From positions 744,001 through 808,000 of the forward strand of contig NZ_JAFBDO010000001.1 in NCBI RefSeq assembly GCF_016908295.1: 64,000 nucleotides of DNA, given 5' to 3'. Position numbers and translations under genes: made by a program. The notes below the pieces were generated by a model. The model made no database searches. It was not told the origin of the DNA and worked only from the letters and a program-made list of their open reading frames with translations. Below are positions 16,796 through 25,419 of the stretch, piece by piece; positions within the stretch are counted from its first letter, which is position 1, and every line of letters begins with the position of its first letter. Origin of the DNA: Thalassobacillus pellis (GTDB taxonomy: Bacteria > Bacillota > Bacilli > Bacillales > Halobacillaceae).

Positions 16796-18145
16796 ATGAA
16801 GAACTTTCGTCTAGTCGACCACTTGAAATTTATTATTCCTTCTTTAATCGGTATTTTCTTATTCATGGTACCTGTATATGACAGTAAGGAAGGCGTGGTA
16901 ACGATACCAATCGCTATTCTGGCTGGCTGGGTTGAGACAGCCCTGGCAGACCAGTTGTCCTTCATTATGATGGCAATCATCACCATCACAGCTGTCGCCA
17001 CGATCATTGTAAAGATTGCAGGTCCAGGAATTTTAGACCGATACCCATTTTTTCAGGGGCTTTTCAACGTTCCGCCTGTATGGGTAGCCGCACGGATTCT
17101 GGGTAGTATTTTCGCTATTATGGTATATTATCAAATCGGTCCGGAAGCAATCATTGCCGATGTAACCGGGGGACTGCTGCTGGACAGCCTGTTACATGTC
17201 CTGTTTGCCGTGTTTTTATTTGCGGGGCTGTTCCTTCCGTTACTACTTAACTACGGGCTTTTGGAATTATTCGGCGTCCTTTTAACAAAAATTATGCGCC
17301 CTTTGTTCACCCTCCCTGGCCGATCATCAATCGATACCATCGCTTCCTGGCTAGGAGACGGTACTATCGGGGTACTTTTGACGAGTAAACAGTATGAAGA
17401 TGGCTATTACTCCAAACGAGAAGCAGCCGTCATCGGTACTACTTTCTCTGTAGTTTCCATCACATTCAGTCTTGTCGTTATTAGTGAAGTCGGCCTTAAG
17501 CATATGTTTGTTCCTTTCTATTTGACTGTTGTTGCTGCAGGTTTTATTGCCGCATTGATTATGCCGCGAATTCCTCCTTTATCCAGAAAGCCAAGTACCT
17601 ACGTCACGGAAGAAGCGGAAGATATTGAAGAAGTTATACCAAGTGAGCATAATGCCTTCAGCTATGGTTATCAGGAGGCTGTCAAACAAGGTAAAAGCCA
17701 GACGAGCGTAAAGAAGTTCTTCAAAGAAGGCGGACAGAACATACTGGATATGTGGATGGGTGTAGCACCGATCGTTATGGCTCTCGGGACGATCGCCCTT
17801 ATTATCGCCGAATTCACCCCGTTCTTTACATGGCTGGGATATCCGTTCATTCCATTGCTCGAATTGATGCAGGTGCCATATGCACAGGCAGCATCAGAGA
17901 CGATACTTGTCGGGTTTGCGGATATGTTCCTTCCAGCGATTATTGGGGCATCCATCGAGAGTGAGATGACCCGTTTCATCATTGCAGCATTATCCGTTAC
18001 TCAGCTGATTTATATGTCTGAGGTCGGGGGGCTGTTGCTCGGATCCAAAATTCCAGTCGACTTAAAAGATTTGTTTATCATCTTCTTAGAACGTACGCTG
18101 ATCACATTGCCGATCATCGTATTGATTGCCCATATGATATTTTAA
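16796..18145 (+). CDS. YjiH-family membrane protein (nucleoside-recognition/Gate domain)
   Basis: A 449-residue polytopic inner-membrane protein with about ten hydrophobic helices, beginning MKNFRLVDHLKFIIPSLIGI. Two Gate-type segments are recognisable, around GLFLPLLLNYGLLELFG and the C-terminal VGFADMFLPAIIGASIESEM. This is the YjiH family, whose transported solute is unknown. ATG 16796 is used because AAGGAG is 8 nt upstream; a GTG three codons earlier falls inside that site. Monocistronic with a strong shared terminator. Confidence 0.85.
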   Translation: MKNFRLVDHLKFIIPSLIGIFLFMVPVYDSKEGVVTIPIAILAGWVETALADQLSFIMMAIITITAVATIIVKIAGPGILDRYPFFQGLFNVPPVWVAARILGSIFAIMVYYQIGPEAIIADVTGGLLLDSLLHVLFAVFLFAGLFLPLLLNYGLLELFGVLLTKIMRPLFTLPGRSSIDTIASWLGDGTIGVLLTSKQYEDGYYSKREAAVIGTTFSVVSITFSLVVISEVGLKHMFVPFYLTVVAAGFIAALIMPRIPPLSRKPSTYVTEEAEDIEEVIPSEHNAFSYGYQEAVKQGKSQTSVKKFFKEGGQNILDMWMGVAPIVMALGTIALIIAEFTPFFTWLGYPFIPLLELMQVPYAQAASETILVGFADMFLPAIIGASIESEMTRFIIAALSVTQLIYMSEVGGLLLGSKIPVDLKDLFIIFLERTLITLPIIVLIAHMIF

Positions 18146-18151
18146 ATAAAC

Positions 18152-18195
18152 AACACCCCGCGAGAACCAGAATTTGGTTCTCGTGGGGTGTTTTT
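18152..18195. terminator. Bidirectional terminator between yjiH-like and DJ-1 genes
   Basis: Stem AACACCCCGCGAGAACCA / TGGTTCTCGTGGGGTGTT with T/A runs on each side. Confidence 0.9.
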
Positions 18196-18197
18196 CG

Positions 18198-18860
18198 TTA
18201 TTTTTTCATAGCATCTGCAAACGCTCGCCCTGCATCAAGGCTTGATTGTGGATTCTGTCCCGTAATGAAATTACCATCTACTTCAATATGATGTTCATAA
18301 TTATCTGCTGCTACGAATTCAGCACCTTCTTCGCGCAGTCTGCTTTCTAATAGAAAGGGCATTAATGAGTCGAGTTCTGTGTCTTTTTCTTCTGCATCGG
18401 TGAAGCCTGTAATCTTTCTCCCTTTTACAATTGGATCTCCATTTTTATCTTTGACGCCCACAAATCCTGCGGGCCCATGGCAGACAGCACCGACCAATTT
18501 TCCCTTATCTACGAAATGCTTCAGAACGGTCTGCATCGTTTCATTTTCCGGGAAGTCAAACATGGTCCCGTGGCCACCCGGTAGGAAAACGCCGTCGAAT
18601 TCTTCCGGGTTTATATCCTCTAATTTCACTGTACTATCAAGCGGATCCATGACTCCGTCCCATTCTTTCGGCAGCTCATTCGAAAAACTATTCGGATCAA
18701 TGTGTACTTTTCCACCCTTTGGGCTTGCAGTTGTCACTTCAAACCCTTCCTGGGTGAATTCCATATACGGCTCAACGAACTCTGAGAGCCATAGTCCAGT
18801 TTCATGGTCATTATCAATCCTGCTCGTATTTGTTACAATCATCAAAACTTTTTTTGCCAT
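18198..18860 (-). CDS. DJ-1/PfpI family protein, Hsp31-like (type 1 glutamine amidotransferase domain)
   Basis: A 220-residue cytosolic protein of the Hsp31/YDR533C branch. Its nucleophile elbow is AVCHGP with Cys127 and His128, and a glutamate (E20, in DHETGLW) is placed to complete the site; FLPGGHGTMFD precedes it. Characterised relatives have glutathione-independent glyoxalase III activity or protein-holding/deglycase roles and respond to electrophile stress. Length is normal. Monocistronic. The amidotransferase name used in databases refers only to the fold. Confidence 0.85.
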   Translation of the reverse strand: MAKKVLMIVTNTSRIDNDHETGLWLSEFVEPYMEFTQEGFEVTTASPKGGKVHIDPNSFSNELPKEWDGVMDPLDSTVKLEDINPEEFDGVFLPGGHGTMFDFPENETMQTVLKHFVDKGKLVGAVCHGPAGFVGVKDKNGDPIVKGRKITGFTDAEEKDTELDSLMPFLLESRLREEGAEFVAADNYEHHIEVDGNFITGQNPQSSLDAGRAFADAMKK

Positions 18861-18952
18861 TGCGAAGCCATTCCTCCTTTAAAAATAAAGGTATTCCTCC
18901 TTACTATTTCACATTTCCAAAGATTTCAAACAAGAATGTTTGGCAAAACAAA

Positions 18953-19016
18953 AGCGGATGCGCCTTGACCACCCCTGAGCAGCTTAAGACCTCGAGGGGC
19001 TAGGCGCTGGAGCTGG
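18953..19016. repeat. REP-like GC-rich interspersed repeat
   Basis: A roughly 64-nt element, GCGGATGCGCCTTGACCACC through GGGGCTAGGCGCTGGAGCTGG, with stem-forming CTCGAGGGGC and GCGCC/GGCGC pieces. From memory, near-identical units recur between genes in many Bacillaceae genomes. Confidence 0.65.
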
Positions 19017-19075
19017 AGGAAAACAAAAGCAAAGGAATAGCCACAACCGTCCATATTTATAATTTCATAACAATA

Positions 19076-19107
19076 AAACCCGCCTGCTCATTACAAGCAG
19101 ACGGGTT
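19076..19107 (-). terminator. Terminator of the acyltransferase gene
   Basis: Minus-strand stem AACCCGTCTGCTTG / TGAGCAGGCGGGTT followed by TTATTG. Confidence 0.75.
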
Positions 19108-19119
19108 GATGGTTTGCAA

Positions 19120-20115
19120 TCAGTTAGTCCTGAGACTAAAAACTTTTTTCAAGCGAGGCATTTTCCCTTCAATCAATGGCTCTGCCAAGGTAAGGACTGT
19201 TTTACTGGAGAGAAGATAAACGATTCCAGATGAAACCACTGCAAGCCCCAGAACATCAAGCAATCCTTCCACATGGAACAAATCCGCCCGACGGAAGAAC
19301 TGGATGAAGAACCCATGGAGCAAGTAGACATATAATGTCCGCTGCCCGAGACTTGTCATCCTTGTATGGGTGTTCGGAATCCAAGCGAGGACGCTGACTG
19401 TCATCAAGGCGGCAATCCCATATACACCTAAGCGAATTAATCCACCTTCTACAGGCATAGCCATTACCTCGTAGGATTTAGAACCTAGCAGCCAATCAGA
19501 ACTCATTTCAGGCAGAAGGAAAAGCGAACCTGCAACTGCTATGAGTACAACCAGGGAACCAGCTTTCACAGCTGTTGTACGCCATTTGGCGACTTGTTCC
19601 TTCGTCAGCCAATAACCTGCAAGGAAGAATGGGAAAAACACAAACGTTCTAGATAGGCTGAACGTATGTCCTATACTATCGAAGTATCCCACTCCTATAC
19701 CAAGCGCGATAGAAATCGTCATTCCGAGCATTGGTGGAATTTTGGCAAACAACTGGAGCATGACATGCCAGCAAAACATGCTGAACAGGAACCATAGCGA
19801 CCAGTGAGGATAAACCGGACTTGTCATCCAGCCCTCTTTCCCGATGAAGAAATAATAGATAGTATAGATGAACTGGAATAACAAATATGGAAAAATCAAT
19901 TTTTTTGCCAGCTTAGCGATGTATCCCTTATCTCCGGATCCTTTCGCAAAGAACCCCGCTAACAAGATAAAGGCTGGCATATGGAAGGTATAAACCCACA
20001 TATATAGACTGTACATCGGCTTCGAACCATCCGTAAACGGCTGGATGATATGCCCAAAGACGACGAGGAATATCAAAAATACTTTTGCATTATCAAAATA
20101 TGCTTCCCGCTTCAT
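19120..20115 (-). CDS. Membrane acyltransferase (acyltransferase_3 family)
   Basis: A 331-residue protein with about ten transmembrane helices, beginning MKREAYFDNAKVFLIFLVVF followed by GHIIQPF: the Asp-Asn-Ala-K and Gly-His of this family, in which the His is part of the active site. It resembles fucose 4-O-acetylase-type enzymes that O-acetylate surface sugars from a cytoplasmic acyl donor. ATG 20115 follows AAAGGA at 9 nt; earlier in-frame ATGs lack a site. No polysaccharide genes lie nearby, so the acceptor is unknown. Monocistronic. Confidence 0.82.
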   Translation of the reverse strand: MKREAYFDNAKVFLIFLVVFGHIIQPFTDGSKPMYSLYMWVYTFHMPAFILLAGFFAKGSGDKGYIAKLAKKLIFPYLLFQFIYTIYYFFIGKEGWMTSPVYPHWSLWFLFSMFCWHVMLQLFAKIPPMLGMTISIALGIGVGYFDSIGHTFSLSRTFVFFPFFLAGYWLTKEQVAKWRTTAVKAGSLVVLIAVAGSLFLLPEMSSDWLLGSKSYEVMAMPVEGGLIRLGVYGIAALMTVSVLAWIPNTHTRMTSLGQRTLYVYLLHGFFIQFFRRADLFHVEGLLDVLGLAVVSSGIVYLLSSKTVLTLAEPLIEGKMPRLKKVFSLRTN

Positions 20116-20355
20116 CCGTCTCATTCCTTTTATAGAAAATTTTTTTCTGCCCTTCCACATTTTCACGTTTTAGACAGAAGTGAAACGAGTCTCCTGTACT
20201 ATTTTTATACATTTTAAGACGGATGCAAACCTATTTGGGTCAGATGTCAAAAAGGTTTAAGGAGTCTGTCAAATTTGTCATCAAACTGAAAAAATACTGG
20301 GAAAGACCACCATGAAGCTCATACTGCTATTATTCTCACATACTGCTGCAGGCGA

Positions 20356-20450
20356 ATGCTCGTTCGTTGTCAGAATACGCTCGCCCAGCGGGTAAATATG
20401 CTTTTCCGATGCCAGAATACGCTCGCCCAGCAGAAAAATATGCTCGTAAG
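20356..20450. repeat. 42-nt imperfect tandem repeat
   Basis: Two adjacent 42-nt units (20356-20397 and 20398-20439) sharing CAGAATACGCTCGCCCAGC, plus the start of a third (ATGCTCGTAAGAACGC). The unit length is a multiple of three but no ribosome binding site precedes the frame, so I read it as non-coding. Confidence 0.6.
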
Positions 20451-20474
20451 AACGCTTGCCTGTTCATTAAACGC

Positions 20475-20518
20475 AAAAACGGTCTGCATGGACATAAAAC
20501 TCCATACAGACCGTTTTT
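20475..20518. terminator. Terminator of the ehu operon; repeated hairpin copy 2
   Basis: Stem AAAACGGTCTGCATGGA / TCCATACAGACCGTTTT, with runs on both sides. It differs from the hairpin at 37687-37729 by one base in the loop. Confidence 0.8.
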
Positions 20519-20611
20519 CCAAAATCATACCTCTTCTGAACCACGTTATTAGTAGCCTCAAAAGCTCCACTGTGTTATCTCAGATAAAGCATTCTTCTGG
20601 CAAAAAACCTA

Positions 20612-21388
20612 TTAAAAATTAGAGCGGAAACGCTGAAGGAATGTCTTCAATCGCTCGCTATTCGGGTTTTCCAGAATATCAAGGGGTTTCCCTTCTTCGG
20701 CGATTTTACCGCTTTCCAGGAAGACGATCCGGTCGGCAATATCACGGGCAAATTCCATTTCGTGTGTCACAAGGATCATCGCCATTTCGCCTTCTTTAGC
20801 AATGTCACGAATGACTTCAAGTACTTCGCCGACGGTTTCCGGGTCAAGCGCTGAGGTCACTTCATCAAACAGCATGACCTTCGGACGCATAACAACGGAA
20901 CGTGCAATAGCTACACGCTGCTGCTGTCCGCCTGATAATTGAGCAGGATAGGCATCAAGTTTGTTGCCAAGCCCTACCTTCTCCAGCATCTCAACGGCAC
21001 GCTCTTCAGCAACTTTCTTATCAACCCCCTGCACATTGATCGGCGCAGACGTACAGTTTTTCAATATGGTCATATGGGGAAACAAGTTAAAATGCTGGAA
21101 AACCATACCAATATCCCCACGGACCTTCCGCAAATGTTTTTCATCCGCTTCTACAAGTTTACCGTTAACTTCCTTATGCCATAAAGGTGTTCCATCGACC
21201 TTGATAAGTCCGGAAGTTGGCTTTTCCAGGGTCATCAACATTCTGATAATAGTTGTTTTTCCGGAACCACTAGGACCGATCAGGGATATTTTTTCGCCTG
21301 GATCAACTTCCAGATTGATTCCCTTCAATACCTCGACATCGTCGAATGATTTATGCACATCTTCGTATTGGATAAGAGGCTGGGTCAT
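20612..21388 (-). CDS. ehuA: Ectoine/hydroxyectoine ABC transporter, ATP-binding protein
   Basis: A 258-residue ATPase of the polar amino-acid importer class. Walker A GPSGSGKTTI, Q-loop VFQHFNLFPHMT, signature LSGGQQQR, Walker B VMLFDEVTSALD and the H-loop VTHE are all intact. It powers import through EhuC/EhuD. The ATG overlaps the ehuD stop by 4 nt, so the operon is translationally coupled. By sequence alone it could serve another polar amino acid; the ectoine call rests on the partner binding protein. Confidence 0.88.
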   Translation of the reverse strand: MTQPLIQYEDVHKSFDDVEVLKGINLEVDPGEKISLIGPSGSGKTTIIRMLMTLEKPTSGLIKVDGTPLWHKEVNGKLVEADEKHLRKVRGDIGMVFQHFNLFPHMTILKNCTSAPINVQGVDKKVAEERAVEMLEKVGLGNKLDAYPAQLSGGQQQRVAIARSVVMRPKVMLFDEVTSALDPETVGEVLEVIRDIAKEGEMAMILVTHEMEFARDIADRIVFLESGKIAEEGKPLDILENPNSERLKTFLQRFRSNF

Positions 21389-22092
21389 GTTGCGGTCACT
21401 CCTTTACCTTTTTTGTCGGGTTTATTTACAAACCGGCGATTCATTTTCTTCTCAAGCCACTGAATTAACAAGGAAGATGGGTAACTCATCGCAAGGAAGA
21501 AAAACGCCACAATTGTATATGGCTCCAAATATTCGAAATTGTTAACCCCATAAACTTCCGCTACGGTCAACATTCCAGCGACACCAACGACGATTGTCAA
21601 CGGAATCTCCTTGAACATGATGATCAAGTAGTTTCCGAGCATCGGTATAATCGGCGGAATGGCTTGAGGCAAAATGATTTTCGTCCATTTTTGTCTGGTA
21701 GAAAAATTTAACGCAGTGGCCGCTTCTAACTGCCCTTTCGGAACCCCTTCTATACCAGAACGGTAGATTTCAGATATATAGGTACTAAAATGGACACCAA
21801 GTCCCATAACAGCTACCGTGAAAGGATCCAACGTAACTCCGATGTAAGGAATCATCGGCCAGGCAAAGAAAAGAAAATACAACTGGACCAATGGTGGTGT
21901 CGAACGGATAAATTCCAGCACAAAGCTGATAAACCAGTTGAAAGGTTTGAATTTAATACGCTTTAACGCTGTCCATATCGCACCGACGATCATCGCTGTG
22001 GAAAAACAGGCAATCGTCAGACCCAGGGTTGTCCACATCGCATCAAAAATGAGAGGAAACACCTCAATTACCGTACTCCAATCCCATCTCAT
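21385..22092 (-). CDS. ehuD: Ectoine/hydroxyectoine ABC transporter permease
   Basis: A 235-residue polar amino-acid-type (HisM/GlnP) permease with about five transmembrane helices, FIRSTPPLVQLYFLFFAWP near the start of the domain and the ATPase-coupling EAA loop EAATALNFSTRQKWTKIILP. Overlaps ehuC by 4 nt upstream and ehuA by 4 nt downstream. Pairs with EhuC as a heterodimeric channel. Slightly longer than typical because of the basic C-terminal tail. Confidence 0.87.
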   Translation of the reverse strand: MRWDWSTVIEVFPLIFDAMWTTLGLTIACFSTAMIVGAIWTALKRIKFKPFNWFISFVLEFIRSTPPLVQLYFLFFAWPMIPYIGVTLDPFTVAVMGLGVHFSTYISEIYRSGIEGVPKGQLEAATALNFSTRQKWTKIILPQAIPPIIPMLGNYLIIMFKEIPLTIVVGVAGMLTVAEVYGVNNFEYLEPYTIVAFFFLAMSYPSSLLIQWLEKKMNRRFVNKPDKKGKGVTAT

Positions 22093-22715
22093 TCTGTAGC
22101 AACCCCTTTCGAAGCCCAGCGTTCTAATCTACGGGTGATGTAAATAAGCGGCAAGGCAATGATGAAGTAAATAACTAGCAGCATCGTGAATACAGCTACA
22201 CCTTCTGACGTGTTAGCATCTCGATACAAAAGCCCGACATAGGTGATATCTGCCATGGATATAATCGATACTAGCGATGTCGCTTTCAACATTTGTATTA
22301 AGTAGTTTCCAAACTCGGGCAGCATCATCCGAATCGCCTGTGGCAATATTACGAAACGCATCCGCTGGAAGCGCGACATGTTCAAAGCTGTGGCTGCTTC
22401 ATACTGCCCTTTTGGTACAGCAAGAATGGAACCACGGACGACCTCAGACATATAAGCTCCGTAGTTCATACCTATAGTGATGACACCAATCATATAGGAT
22501 GATAATTCAATCCCCAATAACCCAGGGAGAACATAGAAGAACCAGAACAATTGAACGACTAATGAAGTTCCTCGGAAAATTTCTATATATACGGTGGTGA
22601 ATTTACGAATAAAGACATTTTTAGCTAATCTCCCAAATCCGGCTATGAATGCAATAGAATAACCAAATATGGCCGAACCGATCAGAACGGTGAGTGTAAT
22701 GTCTAATCCTTCCAT
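22089..22715 (-). CDS. ehuC: Ectoine/hydroxyectoine ABC transporter permease, probably starting upstream at ATT 22748
   Basis: A permease of the same class as EhuD, with IEIFRGTSLVVQLFWFFYVLP and the coupling loop YEAATALNMSRFQRMRFVILP-type segment. Counted from the first ATG it is 208 residues and has no ribosome binding site. In the same frame, 11 codons upstream, an ATT at 22748 lies 11 nt after AAAGGA (22765-22760). Starting there would add INAYIDVIPVL, which restores the membrane-entering N-terminus expected of EhuC. I therefore think the real start is non-canonical. It follows ehuB after an intercistronic hairpin. Confidence 0.87.
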   Translation of the reverse strand: MEGLDITLTVLIGSAIFGYSIAFIAGFGRLAKNVFIRKFTTVYIEIFRGTSLVVQLFWFFYVLPGLLGIELSSYMIGVITIGMNYGAYMSEVVRGSILAVPKGQYEAATALNMSRFQRMRFVILPQAIRMMLPEFGNYLIQMLKATSLVSIISMADITYVGLLYRDANTSEGVAVFTMLLVIYFIIALPLIYITRRLERWASKGVATE

Positions 22716-22778
22716 TAGTACGGGAATGACATCAATGTATGCGTTAATGAGAGCTCACATCCTTTCTGCTTTTCACAG

Positions 22779-22804
22779 AAAAGGTACCCTGAACGGGTAC
22801 CTTC
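22779..22804 (-). terminator. Intra-operon hairpin between ehuB and ehuC
   Basis: Minus-strand stem AAGGTACCC / GGGTACCTT followed by a short TT. Located just after the ehuB stop, it probably stabilises the ehuB message or partly terminates, giving more binding protein than permease. Confidence 0.7.
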
Positions 22805-22825
22805 CCTAGTTATTCCGTTTTGTTA

Positions 22826-23695
22826 TTATTTACCGCAAAGCTCTTCTACTGTGATATCTTCTTTTATAATGTTTCCTTCACCAAAGAACTCAGTAGACTT
22901 GATGATTTCTGCTAGTTCTCCACTTTCTTTCATTTCTTTTAACGCTTCGTTATAGGCATCAAGCAGTTCCTCTTCCCCTTGGGCAAATGCTGCTGCCCCG
23001 TAGCTTGGAACGCCTTCTACATCAGGTTGTTCAAAATCTTCGACAAATTCAAGATCTCCTCCACCTGATGATTTCATCGCTTTTTTAACCGTCATTTCCG
23101 TAGCAGTCGTAGCCTGTGCGCGTCCAGTTTTAACAGCGTCTAGAGTCGCTGCGATATCAGGATACGTTTTGATTTGGTCTTCTGACACTCCGGCTTGCTT
23201 CAAAAAGTCTACTTCCGTTGCACCAGACATAACTGCTACCGTGACATCCGGGTTGTCAGCGATATCTTTATAGCTATGCAAGTCCATTGGATTCCCTTTT
23301 TTAACGACCATACCTTCCCCATACTTAATTGTTGGCATTGCAAAGTTCACTTGTTCACAACGATTAGGTTTGATTGCCATCCCTGCTGTAATTGCGTCAA
23401 ATTTATCTGTCTTTACTCCCGGAATTAATTGCTTCCATTCCGCAATTTCCCCTTTTACTTCCTTTACACCCATTTTCTTAAAAGCAGCTTTGGCAACTTC
23501 AACAGCAACCCCTTTAAGTTCACCGTTTTCCTGGTATGCATAAGGTGCTTCGTTGGCAAAACCTACTGTTACGAAACCATCCTCTTTAATTTTCGCCAGC
23601 GCAGAATCTCCACCGTCTCCTGATCCTCCGCCTCCACAGGCTGCTAACAGGACCAATGTAAGACATGCTAGCATTGATACTAATTTTTTCTTCAT
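22826..23695 (-). CDS. ehuB: Ectoine/hydroxyectoine-binding lipoprotein
   Basis: A 289-residue extracellular solute-binding lipoprotein: MKKKLVSMLACLTLVLLAAC with a lipobox LAAC, then a Gly/Ser linker. Diagnostic for EhuB are VGFANEAPYAY near the start of the domain, ITAGMAIKPNRCEQVNFA in the middle and a C-terminal TVEELCGK. It captures ectoine or hydroxyectoine as compatible solutes or nutrients. The ATG has a perfect AAGGAGG. First gene of ehuBCDA. An 18-bp inverted repeat about 100 nt upstream may be an operator. Confidence 0.88.
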   Translation of the reverse strand: MKKKLVSMLACLTLVLLAACGGGGSGDGGDSALAKIKEDGFVTVGFANEAPYAYQENGELKGVAVEVAKAAFKKMGVKEVKGEIAEWKQLIPGVKTDKFDAITAGMAIKPNRCEQVNFAMPTIKYGEGMVVKKGNPMDLHSYKDIADNPDVTVAVMSGATEVDFLKQAGVSEDQIKTYPDIAATLDAVKTGRAQATTATEMTVKKAMKSSGGGDLEFVEDFEQPDVEGVPSYGAAAFAQGEEELLDAYNEALKEMKESGELAEIIKSTEFFGEGNIIKEDITVEELCGK

Positions 23696-23794
23696 AATCG
23701 ACCTCCTTGGATTTATGATCCGACGAATCTATATGTGTTAGGTAATGATACTTATGTGCTAGATCGAGGGATGCAGGGAATTAGGGAATTATAT

Positions 23795-23812
23795 CTAATT
23801 TTAGCAAATTAG
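23795..23812. promoter_or_regulatory. Inverted repeat upstream of ehuB
   Basis: Perfect CTAATTT-TAGC-AAATTAG in the 260-nt region before ehuB. A palindrome of this size and position suits a dimeric repressor; no regulator gene is adjacent. Confidence 0.4.
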
Positions 23813-23955
23813 TAATTAAGCCTTCAATCTCCAAATATTCGCAAATATCTGACTAAACTTACTCTATATACGGATAAGTGATTATATCGTCTAATTACTT
23901 GGAATATATGGCCGAGCCAGTCTGCGAGAGACTTAGCGGTAACTTTGAGCCATCT

Positions 23956-25194
23956 TTAAAATTCTAATGCCCAGGAACCATCGATGAATACCGGCTCTGT
24001 TGTTCCATCATCTTTCTCTCCCTGGATATCAAGATCTTCTGAACCCATCATGAAATCGACGTGGATCAGGCTGTCATTGGCTCCACGCTCTTTCCTCACG
24101 TCTTCACTCATTCCTATTCCATCTTTTAATGTGGATGGGTAGGCTTTACCAATTGCAAGGTGGCAGGATGCATTTTCGTCATAAAGCGTATTGAAAAATA
24201 TATGGCCAGACTGGGAAATCGGTGACTCATGAGGAACTAGTGCTACTTCCCCCAGCCTTTTTGCACCATCATCGGTCTCTAATAGATGTTTCAGAGTGTC
24301 TTCTCCAGTTTCAGCAGTAAAGTGGACAATTTGGCCGTTTTCGAACGTCAACTGAAAGTTTTCAATCAGGCTGCCGCCGTAATTAAGCGGTTTGGTACTG
24401 GTAACTGTGCCATTCACCCCGTTTTTATGCGGCAGGGTGAATACCTCTTCCGTAGGAATATTCGGGTTGAACTCCACTCCTGCTTCTGATTTCTTGGAAC
24501 CTCCTTGCCACACATGCCCTTCAGGTAAGTCAATGGTCAAATCTGTCCCTGGCGCTTTATAATGAAGCTTACGATAATTTTTTTCATTCAGATATTCACG
24601 GGCCTGACGCAAACGTTCATTATGTACATTCCACGCTTCGATTGGATCCTCCTGATCGACTCTCGTTATCATAAATATTTGATCCCAGAGCTTTTCCTTC
24701 GCTTTTTCTTCTGAAAGTCCAGGATATATTTTTTTCGCCCACGATGCTTGTGGATAGGCGATAATGTTCCAAGTGACTTTGTAGTTCATCACATAATCGC
24801 GGTACGTCTTCAATGCCTCAGCACTTGCCTTATTTTTAGCTGCCATACGTGACCCATCTACATCCTTCATTAAGTCAGGATCAGGACCATAAATACTCAG
24901 AAAAGAATACCCATCCTTTACCATTTCCTCCATGCCGTCCGCTTTCCATTTCGGAAAATTTTCTATAACATCCATTGGGGCATGTTTCAATTTCATATAG
25001 GATAGCAGGTCATCTGCCCACTCAACATGAACATCTTTTGCTCCTCTTCCATAGGCTTTTGCCGTTATAATGTGAACCAAATGCTGGGCTTCTATCGGTG
25101 CGCTAATAATTAAGCCCTGCCCTTTTTGCAGATTCACTCCTTTTTTTAGTGCAAGATCTGCATATTTTTCTAGTTTTTGCTGAAAATTTGCCAT
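23956..25194 (-). CDS. Aminopeptidase, M29 family (AmpS/PepS type)
   Basis: A 412-residue cytosolic metallo-aminopeptidase, the usual length of the M29 family. It starts MANFQQKLEKYADLALKKGV and carries the VEFNPNIPTEEVFTLPHKN segment, GVNGTV, and the late HIDFMMGSEDLDI-like block (here IHVDFMMGSEDLDI), which supply the metal-binding carboxylates and His. It releases N-terminal residues from peptides during turnover. The ATG is preceded by GGAGG. Monocistronic; the next terminator upstream belongs to tcyP. Confidence 0.88.
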   Translation of the reverse strand: MANFQQKLEKYADLALKKGVNLQKGQGLIISAPIEAQHLVHIITAKAYGRGAKDVHVEWADDLLSYMKLKHAPMDVIENFPKWKADGMEEMVKDGYSFLSIYGPDPDLMKDVDGSRMAAKNKASAEALKTYRDYVMNYKVTWNIIAYPQASWAKKIYPGLSEEKAKEKLWDQIFMITRVDQEDPIEAWNVHNERLRQAREYLNEKNYRKLHYKAPGTDLTIDLPEGHVWQGGSKKSEAGVEFNPNIPTEEVFTLPHKNGVNGTVTSTKPLNYGGSLIENFQLTFENGQIVHFTAETGEDTLKHLLETDDGAKRLGEVALVPHESPISQSGHIFFNTLYDENASCHLAIGKAYPSTLKDGIGMSEDVRKERGANDSLIHVDFMMGSEDLDIQGEKDDGTTEPVFIDGSWALEF

Positions 25195-25320
25195 ACTTTT
25201 ACCTCCATATAAGACAGCGGAAACTCTCCCACCGGCATTTTGACTATTTAGATTATTTCATATATTACATTATTTTCTCAATTATTTCATATTGTTCAAA
25301 CGTTTGAATTAGAAAAACTT

Positions 25321-25351
25321 GGCTTGTCGCCAACTCCTTATGACGAAAGCC
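25321..25351 (+). repeat. 31-nt hairpin repeat, copy 2
   Basis: GGCTTGTCGCCAA-CTCCT-TATGACGAAAGCC. It shares 28 or so positions with the copy at 42318-42348 and can fold into a short stem-loop. It lies between tcyP's terminator and the aminopeptidase promoter region. Confidence 0.65.
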
Positions 25352-25373
25352 TTCGTTTTACTGCAAAAAAATA

Positions 25374-25414
25374 GACACCCCGGGACATCCATATTATGGA
25401 TGTCCCGGGGTGTC
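25374..25414 (-). terminator. Terminator of tcyP
   Basis: Perfect long stem GACACCCCGGGACATCCAT / ATGGATGTCCCGGGGTGTC followed on the minus strand by TATTTTTTT. Confidence 0.92.
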
Positions 25415-25419
25415 ATACT

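Noticed and set aside
20356-20622. 88-codon open frame on the plus strand over the 42-nt tandem units
   Set aside because: No ribosome binding site; it runs through the ehu terminator hairpin and the end of ehuA.
25316-25360. 31-nt hairpin as an intrinsic terminator
   Set aside because: No T-run follows any of the three copies on either strand, and tcyP has its own strong terminator nearby.
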